Of a stretch of DNA of 64,000 bases, positions 55,194-63,906 are shown piece after piece. A program made the translations under genes and the position numbers. Numbering within the stretch: position 1 is the first letter of the stretch; every line of letters starts with the position of its first letter. Location: contig JAABTJ010000005.1 in the NCBI GenBank assembly GCA_011389935.1, positions 1 to 64,000 on the forward strand, written 5' to 3'. Source of the DNA: Desulfobacteraceae bacterium. GTDB lineage: Bacteria > Desulfobacterota > Desulfobacteria > Desulfobacterales > Desulfosalsimonadaceae. The notes below the pieces were generated by a model. That model ran no database searches, was not told the DNA's origin, and saw only the letters and a list, made by a program, of their open reading frames with translations.

Positions 55194-55837
55194 CCACACT
55201 GCCCGATAAGCTTTACAAAGCGGCAGCCGCCGAGCTCCGCCTGGTGAATCCCCGTTTTATCCCGGTAAAGCTTTACCAGAATCTGGGAAGAAGACGATCC
55301 GACCGGAATGACCATGCGGCCGCCGATATCGAGTTGATCCACAAGCGGTTTGGGGATTTCCGGTGCGCCGGCCGTTACCAGGATCGCATCAAAAGGCGCC
55401 TCCTCTTTCCATCCGATGGTGCCGTCGCCATATCGGCACACGATATTATAATATCCCATTTTTTCGGTCGTTTGCCGCGCCCTTTCATAAAGGGTCCGGT
55501 TTCTCTCGATGGTATAGACCCTGTAGGCAAGCTCTGCAAGTATTGCCGCCTGATATCCGGATCCCGTTCCAATCTCGAGTACCCGGTCATCCTTGTCCAC
55601 CTGAAGCGCCTCGGTCATCATGGCGACGATATACGGCTGTGATATCGTTTGCTGATCCCCTATGGGCAGGGGATGGTCATTATAGGCCTGATCCATGAGC
55701 GATTCATTGACAAATTCATGGCGCGCAACGACTTTCATGGCTTCGAGAACATCGGGGTCTTTGACGCCCCGGGCCTCAATCTGGCTCTTCACCATCGATT
55801 CGCGCAAACCCTTGTATCTTCTGCCTGATGTCTCCAT
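55178..55837 (-). CDS. pcm: Protein-L-isoaspartate O-methyltransferase
   Basis: 219 residues from the ATG at 55837; an upstream ATG exists but its residues look non-conserved. It repairs isoaspartyl residues in damaged proteins. Family segments: HEFVNESLMDQAYNDHPLPIG, QTISQPYIVAMMTEAL, and SAM fold VLEIGTGSGYQAAILAELA. It overlaps the DUF368 gene at its 3' end. Confidence 0.93.
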   Translation of the reverse strand: METSGRRYKGLRESMVKSQIEARGVKDPDVLEAMKVVARHEFVNESLMDQAYNDHPLPIGDQQTISQPYIVAMMTEALQVDKDDRVLEIGTGSGYQAAILAELAYRVYTIERNRTLYERARQTTEKMGYYNIVCRYGDGTIGWKEEAPFDAILVTAGAPEIPKPLVDQLDIGGRMVIPVGSSSSQILVKLYRDKTGIHQAELGGCRFVKLIGQCGWKAE

Positions 55838-56145
55838 ATTCAGATGCTCTTGCCCCTTACCTGTATTTTGGTCAATCCGTCGACATCCACCCATTCGCGT
55901 TATCGTGCCCACTTCAAAAACATGGACAAACCATATCTGAAAAACGCGTTATGCTCACCTTTGTACATTTTCCAATGATTAACGCAACATAACGGAATTT
56001 GATTGTATTTGCAAGCACGATGGGGTATTTGTTTATGCCGGCGCACCGGCATGGCCGGACCGCATGGAACAGGCATCTCTTCGGGCTTTCTTTGGATCTT
56101 TGCACCCGTAGACCGTTATAAATGGATAAAGGAACAGAACTTCCA
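55838..56145. other. pcm-prmA divergent intergenic region
   Basis: About 300 bp. No convincing gene. The AT-rich stretch 55975-56030 could hold promoters for both flanking genes but no clear -35/-10 pair was chosen. Confidence 0.4.
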
Positions 56146-57072
56146 ATGAAATGGCATAAAACCACTGTTGTATTCGAATCGGGCGACCCGGAAACCGCGG
56201 TCGCCCTGATCAATGAACTTTTCCAGGGGTATGGACTCAAGGGCGTGATCGAGGAAGGACCGGACATCGATGGCGAACCGGACTGGGCGGAAAACGCCCC
56301 GGCGCCCGCCGACCGCCATGCGGTTATTGGTTTTTTCCCGGAAAAATACCACGTGGAAAAACATCGCCGGGAAATGGAAGAAGCGTTGTCCAAACTGAAA
56401 CCGGCCATTCTCAGCAGCTTCGACATCACCTACAGCGACATTGACGATGAAGACTGGGCGGAATCCTGGAAACTGCACTTCCACCCCGTCCGGGTAACGG
56501 AGAAAATCGTGGTGCGGCCAAGCTGGCGGCACCAGGAGGCGCTGGAGGGGGAAATCGTCATCGATCTGGATCCGGGAATGGCTTTCGGCACGGGAACCCA
56601 TCCCAGCACGGCGCTGTGCATCCGTCTGCTGGCCGATCATATCGCAGCCGGAATGCGCTTTCTCGATATCGGCACCGGCTCGGGCATTCTCATGATCGCC
56701 GCTGCAAAAACAGGCGCAAAAACGCTGGCAGGGATCGATTGCGATCCGGTGGCCGTGGAAGTCGCCGGAAACAATCTGCGCAGAAACAACATTTCCCCAG
56801 ACGATTTCATCCTTATGGAAGGCGACCTGGTGACAAACGTAACGGGTTCCTATGACATGATCGCCGCCAACATTGTTGCCGAGACCATATGCAGCCTAAT
56901 TCCGCATATCCCCCCGCTTTTGTCCCCCGGGGGAATCTTCATTGCCTCGGGCATCATCGTCGAAAAGGAGCCCATGGTTATAGAAGCACTGCTCCTTCAC
57001 GGGTTTACCATCCTCGAAATCCGTCAACAGGAAGGCTGGAGCGCCGTTGCCGCGCGGGGGGCAGAGCGCTAA
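56146..57072 (+). CDS. prmA: Ribosomal protein L11 methyltransferase
   Basis: 308 residues from the ATG at 56146 (MKWHKTTVVF), preceded by AGGA; an in-frame ATG at 56122 is possible. PrmA methylates ribosomal protein L11. Family segments are DEDWAESWKLHFHPV, AFGTGTHPSTALCIRLL, the SAM fold FLDIGTGSGILMIAA, and IAANIVAETI. It overlaps the convergent polysaccharide deacetylase gene by 4 bp. Confidence 0.94.
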   Translation: MKWHKTTVVFESGDPETAVALINELFQGYGLKGVIEEGPDIDGEPDWAENAPAPADRHAVIGFFPEKYHVEKHRREMEEALSKLKPAILSSFDITYSDIDDEDWAESWKLHFHPVRVTEKIVVRPSWRHQEALEGEIVIDLDPGMAFGTGTHPSTALCIRLLADHIAAGMRFLDIGTGSGILMIAAAKTGAKTLAGIDCDPVAVEVAGNNLRRNNISPDDFILMEGDLVTNVTGSYDMIAANIVAETICSLIPHIPPLLSPGGIFIASGIIVEKEPMVIEALLLHGFTILEIRQQEGWSAVAARGAER

Positions 57073-58103
57073 TACCCCGCCAATCGAACCGCCTCGGAGG
57101 CCGGGATCAGTTGGACTTTTTCCCGCAACACGGGCAGCATTTCAGAAAGCACTTCATAGGTCGTTTCATACGGATGGGCGATGCCGATGGCCTGGCCGTG
57201 CAACTCGGCAATGCGAACCAGTTGATTGAGTCGCACGCGAATCGCCGCGGGCTCGGGGGCGTGGTCCAAAAATACATCGCGTTGGGCGAACGGCACCTGG
57301 AAAAGCCGCGCAGAAGACCGTGACTTGCTGTTACGGGTGGTCAGGCTGTCGATATAATACAGGCCCCTTTTCTTCATGATGGACAATACCTGGTTCATAT
57401 GCTCGGAATTCGCACTCATTTTCGATCCCATGTGGTTGTTCACGCCGCTGATGAACGGAACGGTGTCAAGATTGCTCTCCAGGGCAGCAATACGCTCATC
57501 CGGGGTCATGATAGACAAAAGCGCGCCGGGGCCGGGATCTCTTTCGGGATACTCATCGGGTTCCATGGGCAGGTGGAGCATCACCTCCGACCCTTTGCGC
57601 TTCGCGGCGTTGGCGATTTCATTTCGATGGGGACTGTGGGGCAAAATGGCATAGGTAAGCGGGCCTTCTATGGAAAGAAACTTTGCCGCCAGTGCACGGT
57701 CATAACCGAGATCGTCTATGATAATAACAATTTGCGGTCGCTCATCCGGCAGTGGCGGCACCCTCGGTTCAGGCGGTTTCGGTCTGGCAACGGGCTCATC
57801 GGGAAACACTTCGAAATCCGGAATGGCGGCCTTGACAACCGACGGTTTTTCAATACCCGGGCTTTTTACGATCCGGGTATCCGGTTCATTACGAAGCGTA
57901 TCCCAGTTTTGAATCAAATAATATCCAGCCCCTGCGCCGACAGATATCAGAATGAACAAGACGGAGATGGTAACATTTCTGAAAAACCGTCGTATAATTG
58001 ACGGTTTTCGTTGTGCCGGTTTCGTTCTTCGTGGCGTCTTCTTTTTTGCCGCAGATTTTTTCTGGGTCGGGGTCTTTTTCTTCGATGTCTTTTTACCGGC
58101 CAT
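57069..58103 (-). CDS. Divergent polysaccharide deacetylase (YibQ family)
   Basis: 344 residues. A strongly basic, lysine-rich N-terminus (about 1-35) is followed by one membrane segment (about 45-67) and a proline-rich linker, then the catalytic-type domain (from about 120) with VIIIDDLGYD, YAILPHSPHRNEIANAA and GVNNHMGSKMS. This matches the divergent polysaccharide deacetylase family found with envC and ctpA. The enzyme is likely periplasmic and anchored. Substrate unknown. Confidence 0.88.
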   Translation of the reverse strand: MAGKKTSKKKTPTQKKSAAKKKTPRRTKPAQRKPSIIRRFFRNVTISVLFILISVGAGAGYYLIQNWDTLRNEPDTRIVKSPGIEKPSVVKAAIPDFEVFPDEPVARPKPPEPRVPPLPDERPQIVIIIDDLGYDRALAAKFLSIEGPLTYAILPHSPHRNEIANAAKRKGSEVMLHLPMEPDEYPERDPGPGALLSIMTPDERIAALESNLDTVPFISGVNNHMGSKMSANSEHMNQVLSIMKKRGLYYIDSLTTRNSKSRSSARLFQVPFAQRDVFLDHAPEPAAIRVRLNQLVRIAELHGQAIGIAHPYETTYEVLSEMLPVLREKVQLIPASEAVRLAGY

Positions 58104-58200
58104 TCAAATTCCGCCCGTTATTGTCAAATAGGCGCTGTCCCCCGCAAAAGCAGATGCCAGCGCCTATTTACAGTTCATACCAATGCTTGAAAAGCAGTTA

Positions 58201-59613
58201 TCAACGGCTGCCAGCCGTCCTGAAAAGATCATGCCCCCTTAAAATCTCGTAGGCCCGGTTGATCTGGGAATCGAGCAGCAGCACCTCCGGGTCTCTGTCG
58301 TCATGGTCATACACCACGTCGCGGAGCCGCATGAGCTTTTCGAATTCATCCTGCTTCTTCTCCTTGCTTTTGCCTTCATCTGGACGCTTTCCGTCTTCTG
58401 CCCCGTCCGCTGAATCAGGGGACGCCTCTTCGTCCATACCCTGCAGATGATTTTCAAGATCCACTTCCCGCATGCGCCTGGCATCCAGCCCGCCTTCGGA
58501 TTCGTCCAGGAGCCTCCGCTGCACGACCAAATCCGGATGAATCCCTTCCGCCTGTATGGATTTTCCGTTGGGAGTATAATATTTTGCAATGGTAAACTTG
58601 AGCGCGTATCCGTTTCTAAGGGGCCTGACGGTCTGCACGGATCCCTTTCCAAAAGATGTCGTACCGATAACAAGGGCACGCTTGTTGTCCTTCAGCGCGC
58701 CCGCGACAATTTCCGCCGCACTGGCACTGCCGCTGTTGATCAATATGACAATGGGGAAATCATACTGCTCATCCCCCTTCTCCGCCTGGTAGATTTCCAT
58801 CTCCTCGTCATCGCGCCCGCGGATCGATACGATTTCTCCTTTTTCCAGAAAAAGATCCGATACCGAGATGGCCTGGGTCAATAGGCCGCCGGGATTGTCC
58901 CTCAAATCGAGGATCAGCCCCCTCAGCGGTTCTTCACTATCGGCTTGCAGGGCAGCGATGGCGTTTTTGGCTTCCTCCGTCGTCTTTTCCCGGAAATTGG
59001 TTATCCAGAGGTACCCATACCCCTTCTTGGGAGTGGCATACCGGACGGATTCAAGGGGGATGATTTCCCGCTCCAATTCAAACACCAGCGGCATTTCCGC
59101 ATCTTCCCGCCTCACGGTGATCGTAACGGACGTCCCGGGCTCGCCCCGCATCAGCTTTACCGCCTCCCAGAGCATCATATCCTTGGTCGGCTGATCGTCG
59201 ACCTTGATAATCACATCATTGGCCTGGACACCCGCCCTGTAGGCAGGCGTTCCCTCCATGGGCGAAATGACGGTCAACAGGCCGTTCTCCTTGCTGATCA
59301 CGATGCCGATACCGCCGAATTCCCCGCGGGTGTCTTCCTGGAGGCCTTTAAACGCCTCCGGCGGAAGGAATGCGGAATGCGGATCCAGCTCGTTTATCAT
59401 GCCATGGATGGCTTTTTCGATGAGTTCGCTGGAATCGATCGACTCCACGTAGTTCTTTTCGATTTCCTCAAGCACTTCGGAAAACAGCTTGAGGGTTTCA
59501 TAGGTGCTGTCCTTGGACAAATCGCCATAGACGCTTGGAGCCATTGTTATGGCAAAGGCCGCAAGTATGACCAGCAGTAGCGTCCTGAACGATTTGTTTT
59601 GAAATGATTTCAT
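58201..59613 (-). CDS. ctpA: C-terminal processing S41 peptidase
   Basis: 470 residues from the ATG at 59613, with AAGGAG upstream. An N-terminal signal anchor (about 1-30), a PDZ domain (about 95-180, GIGIVISKENGLLTVISPM), and the S41 protease with Ser in LINSGSASAAEIVAGAL and Lys in TTSFGKGSVQT. It is a periplasmic protease; in other bacteria CtpA-type proteases process cell wall enzymes. The C-terminal 90 residues are highly charged. It follows envC by 17 bp. Confidence 0.95.
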   Translation of the reverse strand: MKSFQNKSFRTLLLVILAAFAITMAPSVYGDLSKDSTYETLKLFSEVLEEIEKNYVESIDSSELIEKAIHGMINELDPHSAFLPPEAFKGLQEDTRGEFGGIGIVISKENGLLTVISPMEGTPAYRAGVQANDVIIKVDDQPTKDMMLWEAVKLMRGEPGTSVTITVRREDAEMPLVFELEREIIPLESVRYATPKKGYGYLWITNFREKTTEEAKNAIAALQADSEEPLRGLILDLRDNPGGLLTQAISVSDLFLEKGEIVSIRGRDDEEMEIYQAEKGDEQYDFPIVILINSGSASAAEIVAGALKDNKRALVIGTTSFGKGSVQTVRPLRNGYALKFTIAKYYTPNGKSIQAEGIHPDLVVQRRLLDESEGGLDARRMREVDLENHLQGMDEEASPDSADGAEDGKRPDEGKSKEKKQDEFEKLMRLRDVVYDHDDRDPEVLLLDSQINRAYEILRGHDLFRTAGSR

Positions 59614-59630
59614 CAATCTAAGCTCCTTGA

Positions 59631-61052
59631 TCAACCTTTTTCGATCCAGTCGTTCGGATCCAGGGGTTTGCCCTTATGGCGAATCTCGAAATAAAGTGCC
59701 GGCCCGGAGATAGATCCACTATTCCCCACGGTGCCGATTACTTCATTGGCCTCGACCTCGTCCCCCTCCCCGGCAAACAGTTCTTCCAAATGGCCGTAGA
59801 CCGTATAAAAACTGTCTCCATGAGCAACGATGATCACGCGGCCGAATCCCGTAATCCAGTCGGAAAAGGATGTTTCTCCCGCAAAGACCACCCGGACGGG
59901 CGTTCCCCGGTCGGCCTGCAATTCAATACCGTTTCTGAAGCTGGCGGCACCGGATTGGGGATCGGTATACTTCCCATACGTAGACATTATTTTACCGTCA
60001 ACCGGCAGCTTTAGCAACCCCTGATATTCGGAAAATACTTTTTGTTCACCCGTTTGGCTGTAAACCGGGCGCCGCTTCAGATTCTCAATAATCCCGTCCA
60101 GGCGTCGGGCAGCCTCCTCGAAATATTCAATTTCCATCAATGCATTGGATTTTTTTGCTTTTATATGGGCAAGCAGGTTCTTTCGCTGTTTGCTTTTCTC
60201 GGCAATCCTCGCCTGATCCCTCATGATTTGCTCCTCCAGGTCGTCCTGCCGGGCTTTTTCTTCAGCGCCCCGCTGCAAAAGATGCGCAAGATGTTTTTCC
60301 TCCGCCACCAGTTGGCTGATCATTTTTTCATCCCGGGCCACGATGGCTTCCACGGCAGCCTTGCTGCGAAACAGATCGCTGGTGGAATCCGCCGTTGCCA
60401 GAAGGTTCATGGCGCCAAGCCGGTTCAGCTTGTAGAGGGCCACCAGTCGTTCTTCCGCATAGGCTTTCTTTTCTTCAACTGCGGCCCGGGTCTTTGAAAT
60501 CTCCTTTTCGGTCTTCCGGATCCGCTCTTCTGTTTCCGCTGCATCCCTGCGCACCGCTTCAAGACGCTTCCTGACGCCTGCCAGCTCTTTATCGATTTCG
60601 TCCAGTGCCGCCATAAGCTCGGCGGTCCTGCTCTCCAACCTGGATACGTCTTCCTTTTTCTGCGTTATCTGTTTTTCGATCGTTTCCGCTTTTTCAAGGG
60701 CGTCTTCCATCCCGGCCACATCCTCTTCACCGGGAACCGCCGCTGTATCGCGCCGCACATACCCCTTTGCACCAGAAACATAGCCCGTGGCATCCCGGTG
60801 GCGGACTTCCAGCCAACCGCCTTTTTCCCCGGTTATGCCGAGCGTCTCTCCCTTTCGGAGGACCCGTATGATGGTGCAGGTGGCTTCCGGGCAGCTTCGC
60901 ATGTTCAGGGCATCAACTTCCACGACGCCAATCTGCTTGAGCGCTTTGCCGCCGGAACTGTCCGCATGCAACGACACACCGGGAACGCAGAGAAGCACCC
61001 AGGCGCCAACAAGGACTACACTTTTAAAAAACGCCTTATGGATAAATAGCAT
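59631..61052 (-). CDS. envC: EnvC-like murein hydrolase activator with N-terminal SH3 domain
   Basis: 473 residues from the ATG at 61052. A signal peptide (about 1-30) precedes a bacterial SH3 domain (VDALNMRSCPEATCTIIRVL; about 35-100), a long coiled coil (about 105-310), and a LytM/M23 domain. The zinc ligands are missing: the first motif is RNGIELQAD and the last is GPALYFEIR where active enzymes have HxH. E. coli EnvC is degenerate in the same way, so it should activate an amidase with FtsEX rather than cut. It overlaps ftsX by 37 bp. Confidence 0.92.
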   Translation of the reverse strand: MLFIHKAFFKSVVLVGAWVLLCVPGVSLHADSSGGKALKQIGVVEVDALNMRSCPEATCTIIRVLRKGETLGITGEKGGWLEVRHRDATGYVSGAKGYVRRDTAAVPGEEDVAGMEDALEKAETIEKQITQKKEDVSRLESRTAELMAALDEIDKELAGVRKRLEAVRRDAAETEERIRKTEKEISKTRAAVEEKKAYAEERLVALYKLNRLGAMNLLATADSTSDLFRSKAAVEAIVARDEKMISQLVAEEKHLAHLLQRGAEEKARQDDLEEQIMRDQARIAEKSKQRKNLLAHIKAKKSNALMEIEYFEEAARRLDGIIENLKRRPVYSQTGEQKVFSEYQGLLKLPVDGKIMSTYGKYTDPQSGAASFRNGIELQADRGTPVRVVFAGETSFSDWITGFGRVIIVAHGDSFYTVYGHLEELFAGEGDEVEANEVIGTVGNSGSISGPALYFEIRHKGKPLDPNDWIEKG

Positions 61053-61894
61053 CCGAGCCAACCTACGGTCATGCTTGCCAGTAAAATAAAAACCACCATT
61101 GTTGCGGGAAGGAACCGGACCTGAAAATAAAGCAGGAGTCCTGCGGATGAAAGCTGCGGCACGGTGATGGCATATGCTGCGTACAACAGCAAAAGTCCCG
61201 CCAGGCCGCCGGCAAATCCCAGCATCACTCCTTCACAGTAAAGGGGATACTTGATAAAAGCATCGTCAGCACCTATGATCCGGGTAATTTTGATCTCATC
61301 GATCCGCGAATACAGAATCAGCCGTATGGTATTGGCAACAATCATCATTATGGCGGCGATGATCAAGCCGATCAGGATGATGCTGGTCAGCTGAAAGAGG
61401 TTGTAGATCCCGCCGAAGCGTTCAATCCATTGTCTTGCATATTCCACATCGCTCACTCCGGAAAGGCTTTCCATTTTCCCGGCCAGCGCGGTTATGTCCC
61501 CGGCGCCTTCGACATCGGCGGACAGGGCCACTTCCACTGCATCCGGCAGGGGGTTGTCCACGAGCCCTTCCAGAAGGGATGTCTGCCGCCCGACTTCCTT
61601 TTTCAGCCACGCGAGGGCTTCCTCGCTTGAAACGTATTCCACCCCGGCAACGCCCGGATAGGCCTGCACCGTATCCATTATCGCTTCCCGCCCTTTTTCG
61701 TCCGTCTCCGGGGCCAGATATGCGATAATCCGTATCCCCCTTGTCCAGGAAGCCATCAGGTCCCCGGTGTTGAGCAGAAAAAGCCCGAAAGCGCTGATTA
61801 CAAAAACGGAAAGCGCGATCGTCGCCACGCATATGCCGTGTAGATACCGGTAGTTCCAGAAGTCCGCAAGCCCACGGCGAATCGCATCCTTCAT
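61016..61894 (-). CDS. ftsX: Cell division protein FtsX
   Basis: 292 residues from the ATG at 61894, which overlaps the ftsE stop in ATGA. Four membrane segments with a periplasmic domain between the first two and the C-terminal FtsX/MacB fold (NTIRLILYSRIDEIKITRIIGADDAFI). With FtsE it forms the ABC-type complex that signals to EnvC-type activators across the membrane at the septum. It is followed by envC on the same strand. Confidence 0.94.
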   Translation of the reverse strand: MKDAIRRGLADFWNYRYLHGICVATIALSVFVISAFGLFLLNTGDLMASWTRGIRIIAYLAPETDEKGREAIMDTVQAYPGVAGVEYVSSEEALAWLKKEVGRQTSLLEGLVDNPLPDAVEVALSADVEGAGDITALAGKMESLSGVSDVEYARQWIERFGGIYNLFQLTSIILIGLIIAAIMMIVANTIRLILYSRIDEIKITRIIGADDAFIKYPLYCEGVMLGFAGGLAGLLLLYAAYAITVPQLSSAGLLLYFQVRFLPATMVVFILLASMTVGWLGCYLSIRRFLKV

Positions 61895-62595
61895 CGGCCC
61901 GCCCCATCCGGGAAAACGCACCGCCCGTCTTTGAGACAAACAATACCGGTACATCCTTTGGAAAGAAGGTACCGGTCATGGGTTGTAATGACGATGGTCG
62001 CCCCTTCGCTGTGAGCGGACACCAACAGATCGAAAATTATTTCCGCCGCTTCGGGATCAAGGCTGGCCGTGGGTTCATCGGCAAGTATGATGGAAGGATT
62101 GCCCACCATGGCGCGGGCCACGGCAACACGCTGCTGCTCTCCTCCGGAAAGCGTGGGGGGGCAGGCATCATAATGCCCGGCCATGCCGACTTTTTCAAGC
62201 ACGGCCATTACCCGCTCCCGAATGACTTTCCTGGAACGGATGCCGGCCACTTCCAGCACCAGACCGACATTGTCAAAAACGCTCTTGTTCGGAATCAGAC
62301 GGTAATCCTGAAAAATGATCCCGAGGCGCCGCCGGAGCATGGGAACCTGGTTGCGACGGATGCGGGTGAGGTTCATTCCGTCCACGATGGCGTACCCGCT
62401 GCTCATGGGCTCCCCAAGGTAGAGCAGTTTCATCAGGGTCGATTTCCCCGCACCGCTGGGGCCGCTGATAAAAAAAAACGCGTTTCTGCAAACGTCGAAG
62501 GTCACGTTTACCAACGCGTCCGTTTCCCCGAAATGCTTGCTGACCTCGTATAAGCGGATAATGATTCTTTCGGGATCAAACAGCCCTTTTTTCAT
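61891..62595 (-). CDS. ftsE: Cell division ATP-binding protein FtsE
   Basis: 234 residues. ABC ATPase with Walker A ISGPSGAGKSTLMKLLY, Q-loop GIIFQDYRLI, signature TLSGGEQQRVAVARAMV, Walker B SIILADEPTASLD and H-loop ITTHDRYLLS. The FQDYRL form and pairing with ftsX identify FtsE. It is the first gene of the ftsEX-envC-ctpA group. About 10 residues precede the usual start of the family. Confidence 0.95.
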   Translation of the reverse strand: MKKGLFDPERIIIRLYEVSKHFGETDALVNVTFDVCRNAFFFISGPSGAGKSTLMKLLYLGEPMSSGYAIVDGMNLTRIRRNQVPMLRRRLGIIFQDYRLIPNKSVFDNVGLVLEVAGIRSRKVIRERVMAVLEKVGMAGHYDACPPTLSGGEQQRVAVARAMVGNPSIILADEPTASLDPEAAEIIFDLLVSAHSEGATIVITTHDRYLLSKGCTGIVCLKDGRCVFPDGAGR

Positions 62596-62698
62596 GAATA
62601 TCGGCTCCGGACCGGTTTATATTGACGATTTGCGGCGCAGCTGGTATTGGCTTATAAGAAATCGTGCGGGAAGTGCCGTCTCCGGTTTTTTTCGCACG

Positions 62699-62755
62699 CC
62701 CCCACTGACGCTGAAAGAAAACGGCTTCTTCCTCTTCAGTGGGGGTTATTTTAAT
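62699..62755 (+). promoter_or_regulatory. Long hairpin with T-rich tail upstream of pyrE
   Basis: CCCCCACTGA (62699-62708) pairs with TCAGTGGGGG (62736-62745); further pairs (AAGAA with TTCTT, CTGAA with TTCAG) extend the stem inward, and TTATTTTAAT follows. It lies 68-125 bp before pyrE, in the plus direction. Either a pyrE attenuator or a terminator-like structure. Confidence 0.45.
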
Positions 62756-62822
62756 CAAAGCACACTTATAAAATCAACATTTTCTTACACCGATGGCAAC
62801 ATGCCGGCAAAAGGCAGGGCAC

Positions 62823-63389
62823 ATGGAAAACATGAAACAGGAATTGATCCGGCTTTTATGTAAAAAATCTTTCAAGTACAGTGAAGAGCCGGTTTTCAAG
62901 CTGGTCTCCGGGAGAAAAAGCCGCTTTTATGTAAACTGCAAGCCCGTGACGCTCAGCCCCAGGGGAATATACCTCGTGGGGCACCTGATTTTCGAACAGA
63001 TCAAAAACGCCAACGTCAGCGGGGTCGGCGGCATGACCTTCGGGGCCGACCCCATGGCCGTTGCCACGGCCTTTGTCTCCGAGATCAAAGCAACCCCCAT
63101 AAAGGCCTTCTCCATCCGAAAAGACCGGAAGGACCACGGCATCATCAAGTGGATCGAGGGGGACCTTGACAAAAACGAGCGTGTGGCGATCATTGAGGAC
63201 GTCGTAACAACGGGGGGCTCCACGATTACGGCCATTGACCGGGCGCGCGGCGAAGGGCTGGAGATCGCAAGCGTCATTGTCCTCGTGGACCGGCAGGAAG
63301 GAGGAATGGAAAACATCCGCAACCACGTGGAGAACGTCTCGGCCATCATCACACGGGACGAACTGCTGGAGTGCTATAAAAACGGATAG
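62823..63389 (+). CDS. pyrE: Orotate phosphoribosyltransferase
   Basis: 188 residues from the ATG at 62823 with AGGGC upstream; an earlier ATG at 62793 adds 10 residues. PyrE joins orotate to PRPP in pyrimidine synthesis. The PRPP-binding motif is [18 protein letters not shown], and [12 protein letters not shown] and [14 protein letters not shown] are the other conserved loops. It is divergent from ftsE and converges on queD across a dispersed repeat. Confidence 0.94.
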   Translation: MENMKQELIRLLCKKSFKYSEEPVFKLVSGRKSRFYVNCKPVTLSPRGIYLVGHLIFEQIKNANVSGVGGMTFGADPMAVATAFVSEIKATPIKAFSIRKDRKDHGIIKWIEGDLDKNERVAIIEDVVTTGGSTITAIDRARGEGLEIASVIVLVDRQEGGMENIRNHVENVSAIITRDELLECYKNG

Positions 63390-63409
63390 AAAAACAGAAG
63401 CGTTCACGT

Positions 63410-63515
63410 GGCGGCGTCTTGTTTCGAACCGCAGACAACCTCGCGTATTTCGAGGATTTGAAATAAGACGCCAACAAAGATATTGGGCCGAAAGACAATT
63501 TTGAGATTGTTTCTA
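63410..63515 (+). repeat. MITE-like dispersed repeat family 1, copy C (truncated)
   Basis: The core (63410-63507) matches copy B at 28201-28298 with two differences in about 98 bp. The right terminal repeat AATTTTGAGATTGTTTCT (63498-63515) is present, while the left 39 bp of copy B is missing. The queD stop codon TAG (minus strand) is the first triplet of the repeat end. Confidence 0.9.
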
Positions 63516-63893
63516 CAGGGTTTCCGGCGGAAAATAGGTCGCACACGCATCATCGGATTCCCATACGCTGACCCTGGAAACGTAGTACGCCTCATCATCG
63601 CCGATCCGTTTTCCAAATTCATCCGCAATATATTTCGCGATCTGCTCCGAAGACGGGTTGGCGTTTTCAAATGCGGGGAGTTCATTTAAAAATTTGTGAT
63701 CCAGCGTGTCGATAATTTCATTGAGGCGCTGCCGGACGATTCCGAAATCGACCAGGACGCCGGACTTCAGTTCAGCGCCGGCCACATGAAATTCGATCTT
63801 CCAATTATGGCCGTGCAGATTTTCACATTTTTCCGTAACCATCTTTAACTGGTGCGCCGCCGCAAAACGGGCCAGGACCTTGAGTTCGTACAT
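63513..63893 (-). CDS. queD: 6-carboxy-5,6,7,8-tetrahydropterin synthase
   Basis: 126 residues from the ATG at 63893. QueD converts a dihydroneopterin precursor to 6-carboxytetrahydropterin in queuosine synthesis. Zinc ligands are His in FAAAHQL and the HGH of CENLHGHNW, with the catalytic Cys of EKCENLHGH; C-terminal SEQIAKYIADEF and VSVWES are family features. A 6-pyruvoyltetrahydropterin synthase role is the alternative. The gene ends at the repeat between it and pyrE. Confidence 0.9.
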   Translation of the reverse strand: MYELKVLARFAAAHQLKMVTEKCENLHGHNWKIEFHVAGAELKSGVLVDFGIVRQRLNEIIDTLDHKFLNELPAFENANPSSEQIAKYIADEFGKRIGDDEAYYVSRVSVWESDDACATYFPPETL

Positions 63894-63906
63894 TGTGTTT
63901 CCTTTT

